DNA from: Gammaproteobacteria bacterium CG22_combo_CG10-13_8_21_14_all_40_8
GTDB lineage: Bacteria > Pseudomonadota > Gammaproteobacteria > Enterobacterales > GCA-002770795
NCBI GenBank assembly: GCA_002770795.1
Contig: PCTP01000189.1
Span: 1-14,632 of the forward strand
Direction of reading: 5' to 3'
DNA: 14,632 nucleotides
The notes beneath the pieces were generated by a model. The model did no database searches, had not been told where the DNA came from, and saw nothing but the letters and a program-made list of their open reading frames with translations. Each line of letters starts with the position of its first letter. Positions within the stretch are counted from its first letter, which is position 1. Shown in pieces: positions 12,511-14,632 of this stretch. A program made the position numbers and the translations under genes.

Positions 12511-14632
12511 ATGGTTTTATCCAAACAACTGCGTCCGTTTCCTTGGTTTGCCATAGTACTAAGTTATACGAGTCTATTACCTAGTTCTTTTTCAGCAACG
12601 CCAACAGCTTCTGCCTCTACAACAAATAACATTCTCAAACAACAAATAAAACAATCCCCTTTTATCCAACAAAGTAAACTCAAAGAAATCACTCTATCCA
12701 ACAACCGACCTAGTTTTCTTTGGCTTAACAGTGAATCCCTCACCCCATTTGATCCTTATGCAATACATTCCATCAACATTCCTCAATCAATCACTGATCA
12801 AGTTCAACAACTATTATCCCAATTAGCATCATTTTACAAATTCACTCCAGAAGCGATTGCTGCGATCACTGTTTCCAGAATACACAACACAGGAGAAGGT
12901 GCTATTGTTATTGAATTACAACAACAATTTGACAATAAATTCGTTGTTGCCAAAAGAATGTCTCTTATCCTTAACCAAAAATTTCAACCTATCGCATTAA
13001 GTGGCATGTTAGCTTCAAATGCACCGGTGGCATCCAAGTTATTTATTAACGAGAACCAAGCATTGAACATAGCCTACCATAATCGTATGAGAACGGCTTT
13101 AAACTCGGTTATCCTACCTAGTTGGCAAGAAAACATCGCAACCGCGAAATCAATACAAGAAACTTTGGGTTTTAAACACTACGTTTTGGGCGATACCAAA
13201 TCCTTCAATTCACAAAACCCAGCAAGAATCAGAGCAGTCTGGGAGCTTAATAGTGATAATTTGCTTGAGCCTGCATGGCAAGTCGAAATGCCTACTTCTG
13301 ATAACACTAAAATGAGTTTAGACAGTTACCTCATCTCAGCGCATGGTGAAATTATCAATAAAAAAACGCTCACCAAAAATGCTGATTTTAATTATCGGGT
13401 ATGGGCACAAACTGGTAATGATCACCATCCTTCGCAAGGACCTCAGGGAGATGATTTTTTTCCACACCCCACTGGCGTACCCGATGGAACAACTATTGTT
13501 CTTGGATCACCTTCTCTTATTCGTCTAAATTCCGCTAATTTTTCAAGGCAAGACCCTTGGTTAGCCAATAATGCCACTAGCACCAGTGGTAATAATATTA
13601 TGGCTTATACAGATTCTGTCGAACCTACAGGGTTAACAGCCAACTCAATCGATCATTTAGCCAACACGACCTCTAGTACAACCTTTGATTATAGCTATAA
13701 CTTCAATATTGCCCCCGAAACCTCCACCTCAACTCAAAATGCAGCATTGGTTCAAGCATTCTATGTCACCAATTTTCTACATGACTGGCTTTACGATTCC
13801 GGCTTTAATGAAGCATCAGGCAATGGGCAAGTCAATAATTTTGGTCGTGGTGGATCGAATGGCGATCCTGTATATATTGAAATACAAGATTTTGAAAAAA
13901 GAAACAATGCACAAATGACGGTTCCCTCAGATGGAAGTAGTGCCACCATGGAGGTGTTTTTATGGGATGGTCCATCAATACATCAGGTAGAAATTATTGA
14001 ACCCAGCAATCTGACGGCTGTATTTGAAACAGGCGCAGCTCAATTTGGCCCGAATAACTTTGATATCCAAAATCAATTGGTTTTAGTTGAAGATGGTATT
14101 GTGGATACGACTCTTGATGATCCCAGTATTCATGATGGCTGTGAAGCCTTTACCAATGGCGCTCAAATGGTAGGAAAAATTGCGGTCATTGATCGTGGCG
14201 CCTGTTTTTTTGTGGATAAAATATCAAGGGCAGAGGCAGCAGGCGCTGTGGGTGTCATCATTATCAACCAAAAGCCCGATGGCGTACTCAATATGGGGGG
14301 GGGAGAAAATCCTCCTGTAATCAATATCCCTTCTCTTATGATTTCCAAAGCCGATGGAGACCCCATCAGAACTGAACTGGAAAACCAAACATTTATCACA
14401 GCTAATTTATTTAGGCAAACCGACGTTGATCATGATGGAGCATTAGATAACGCCCTTCTCGCACATGAATGGGGGCATTTTGTGAATAATCGCTTGGTGA
14501 ATATTGGCTCTGGCACTCAAGCAAATGGCATGGACGAAGGCTGGTCTGATTTTTTGGCTCTGTTATTTTTGGTCAATGAATCAGATATTGATAATATTGA
14601 TGGCGCATTCCCAATGAGTGCCTTTGCAAACA
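12511..14632 (+). CDS. secreted M36 (fungalysin-type) zinc metalloprotease with PA domain, cut by the window edge
   Basis: The frame is open from the ATG at 12511 to the end, giving 707 residues. A signal peptide (1 to about 29, ending SFSA) precedes a long propeptide with an FTP-like region. The M36 catalytic domain begins near residue 300 and contains YVTNFLHDWLYDSGFNEASG. A PA (protease-associated) domain is inserted at about 501-640, recognised by GKIAVIDRGACFFVDK and AEAAGAVGVIIIN. HEWGH (His652, Glu653, His656) follows, and Glu676 in MDEGWSDF is the third zinc ligand, 20 residues on, as in this clan. It should be an active extracellular protease; the remaining catalytic domain and any C-terminal domains lie outside. 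AGG sits about 11 bases before the ATG. A run of nine G (14295-14303) falls in the PA insert. Family assignment is firm. Confidence 0.92.
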   Translation, partial: MVLSKQLRPFPWFAIVLSYTSLLPSSFSATPTASASTTNNILKQQIKQSPFIQQSKLKEITLSNNRPSFLWLNSESLTPFDPYAIHSINIPQSITDQVQQLLSQLASFYKFTPEAIAAITVSRIHNTGEGAIVIELQQQFDNKFVVAKRMSLILNQKFQPIALSGMLASNAPVASKLFINENQALNIAYHNRMRTALNSVILPSWQENIATAKSIQETLGFKHYVLGDTKSFNSQNPARIRAVWELNSDNLLEPAWQVEMPTSDNTKMSLDSYLISAHGEIINKKTLTKNADFNYRVWAQTGNDHHPSQGPQGDDFFPHPTGVPDGTTIVLGSPSLIRLNSANFSRQDPWLANNATSTSGNNIMAYTDSVEPTGLTANSIDHLANTTSSTTFDYSYNFNIAPETSTSTQNAALVQAFYVTNFLHDWLYDSGFNEASGNGQVNNFGRGGSNGDPVYIEIQDFEKRNNAQMTVPSDGSSATMEVFLWDGPSIHQVEIIEPSNLTAVFETGAAQFGPNNFDIQNQLVLVEDGIVDTTLDDPSIHDGCEAFTNGAQMVGKIAVIDRGACFFVDKISRAEAAGAVGVIIINQKPDGVLNMGGGENPPVINIPSLMISKADGDPIRTELENQTFITANLFRQTDVDHDGALDNALLAHEWGHFVNNRLVNIGSGTQANGMDEGWSDFLALLFLVNESDIDNIDGAFPMSAFAN
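14295..14303 (+). repeat. G9 homopolymer in the M36 protease coding sequence
   Basis: Nine consecutive G run from the last base of Met595 through Gly598, in a loop of the PA domain. Slippage by one base would shift the frame before the HEWGH zinc site (from residue 652) and destroy the enzyme. In the given sequence the frame is intact. Confidence 0.7.

Noticed and set aside
13343..14399. Short frames on both strands within the M36 protease gene
   Set aside because: The long frame from 12511 carries signal peptide, PA domain and zinc site; the others are shadows of it.
1..14632. CRISPR array, tRNA or rRNA gene, intact insertion sequence, prophage or defence island
   Set aside because: I looked for regular repeats, cloverleaf-like sequence, transposase motifs and known defence domains on both strands and saw none.

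Overview
This window looks like chromosomal DNA from an AT-rich gammaproteobacterium with a marine, protein-degrading character. I base that on a vibriolysin-like secreted protease, a BioA and a YaaA close to the enterobacterial proteins, Gram-negative outer-membrane barrels, and ordinary sigma70-type promoters and intrinsic terminators. I cannot name the genus. There is no rRNA, tRNA, CRISPR array, intact insertion sequence, prophage or recognisable defence system.

Layout. Left end (1-204): a short unexplained segment and a strong terminator. 205-2445 (-): a secreted M4 zinc metalloprotease with PPC and P domains on two polyproline linkers. 2446-3175: a 730-base gene-free stretch with a G8 tract at the protease promoter, a possible small RNA, a perfect palindrome and repeated TGTAACAA octamers. 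3176-3418 (-): a small conserved-looking protein of unknown function. 3419-3914: a gene-free stretch with a repeat-bounded, hairpin-rich element. 3915-4526 (+): a Yip1-type membrane protein, convergent with 4596-5381 (-), a DUF481/YdiY-like outer-membrane barrel. 5570-7753 (-): a RecQ-family helicase with altered hallmark motifs. 7901-10200 (+): an EamA-type exporter and the biotin enzyme BioA, probably one operon. 10358-10700 (+): a decayed outer-membrane barrel gene. 10767-11540 (-): YaaA. 11951-12313 (+): an unrecognised 120-residue protein. 12511 to the right edge (+): the first 707 residues of a secreted M36 (fungalysin-type) metalloprotease with a PA insert and a G9 tract in the coding sequence.

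How the genes relate. The two ends encode secreted zinc proteases of different families, both made as prepro-enzymes, which suggests feeding on extracellular protein. The middle is mostly housekeeping: DNA repair (RecQ), biotin synthesis (BioA), peroxide stress (YaaA) and envelope proteins (Yip1, DUF481). The genes form single units or pairs, and I see no dedicated multi-gene system. The least ordinary signals are the RecQ motif changes, the element at 3533-3742, the long homopolymer tracts tied to both protease genes, the TGTAACAA sites, and the barrel pseudogene.
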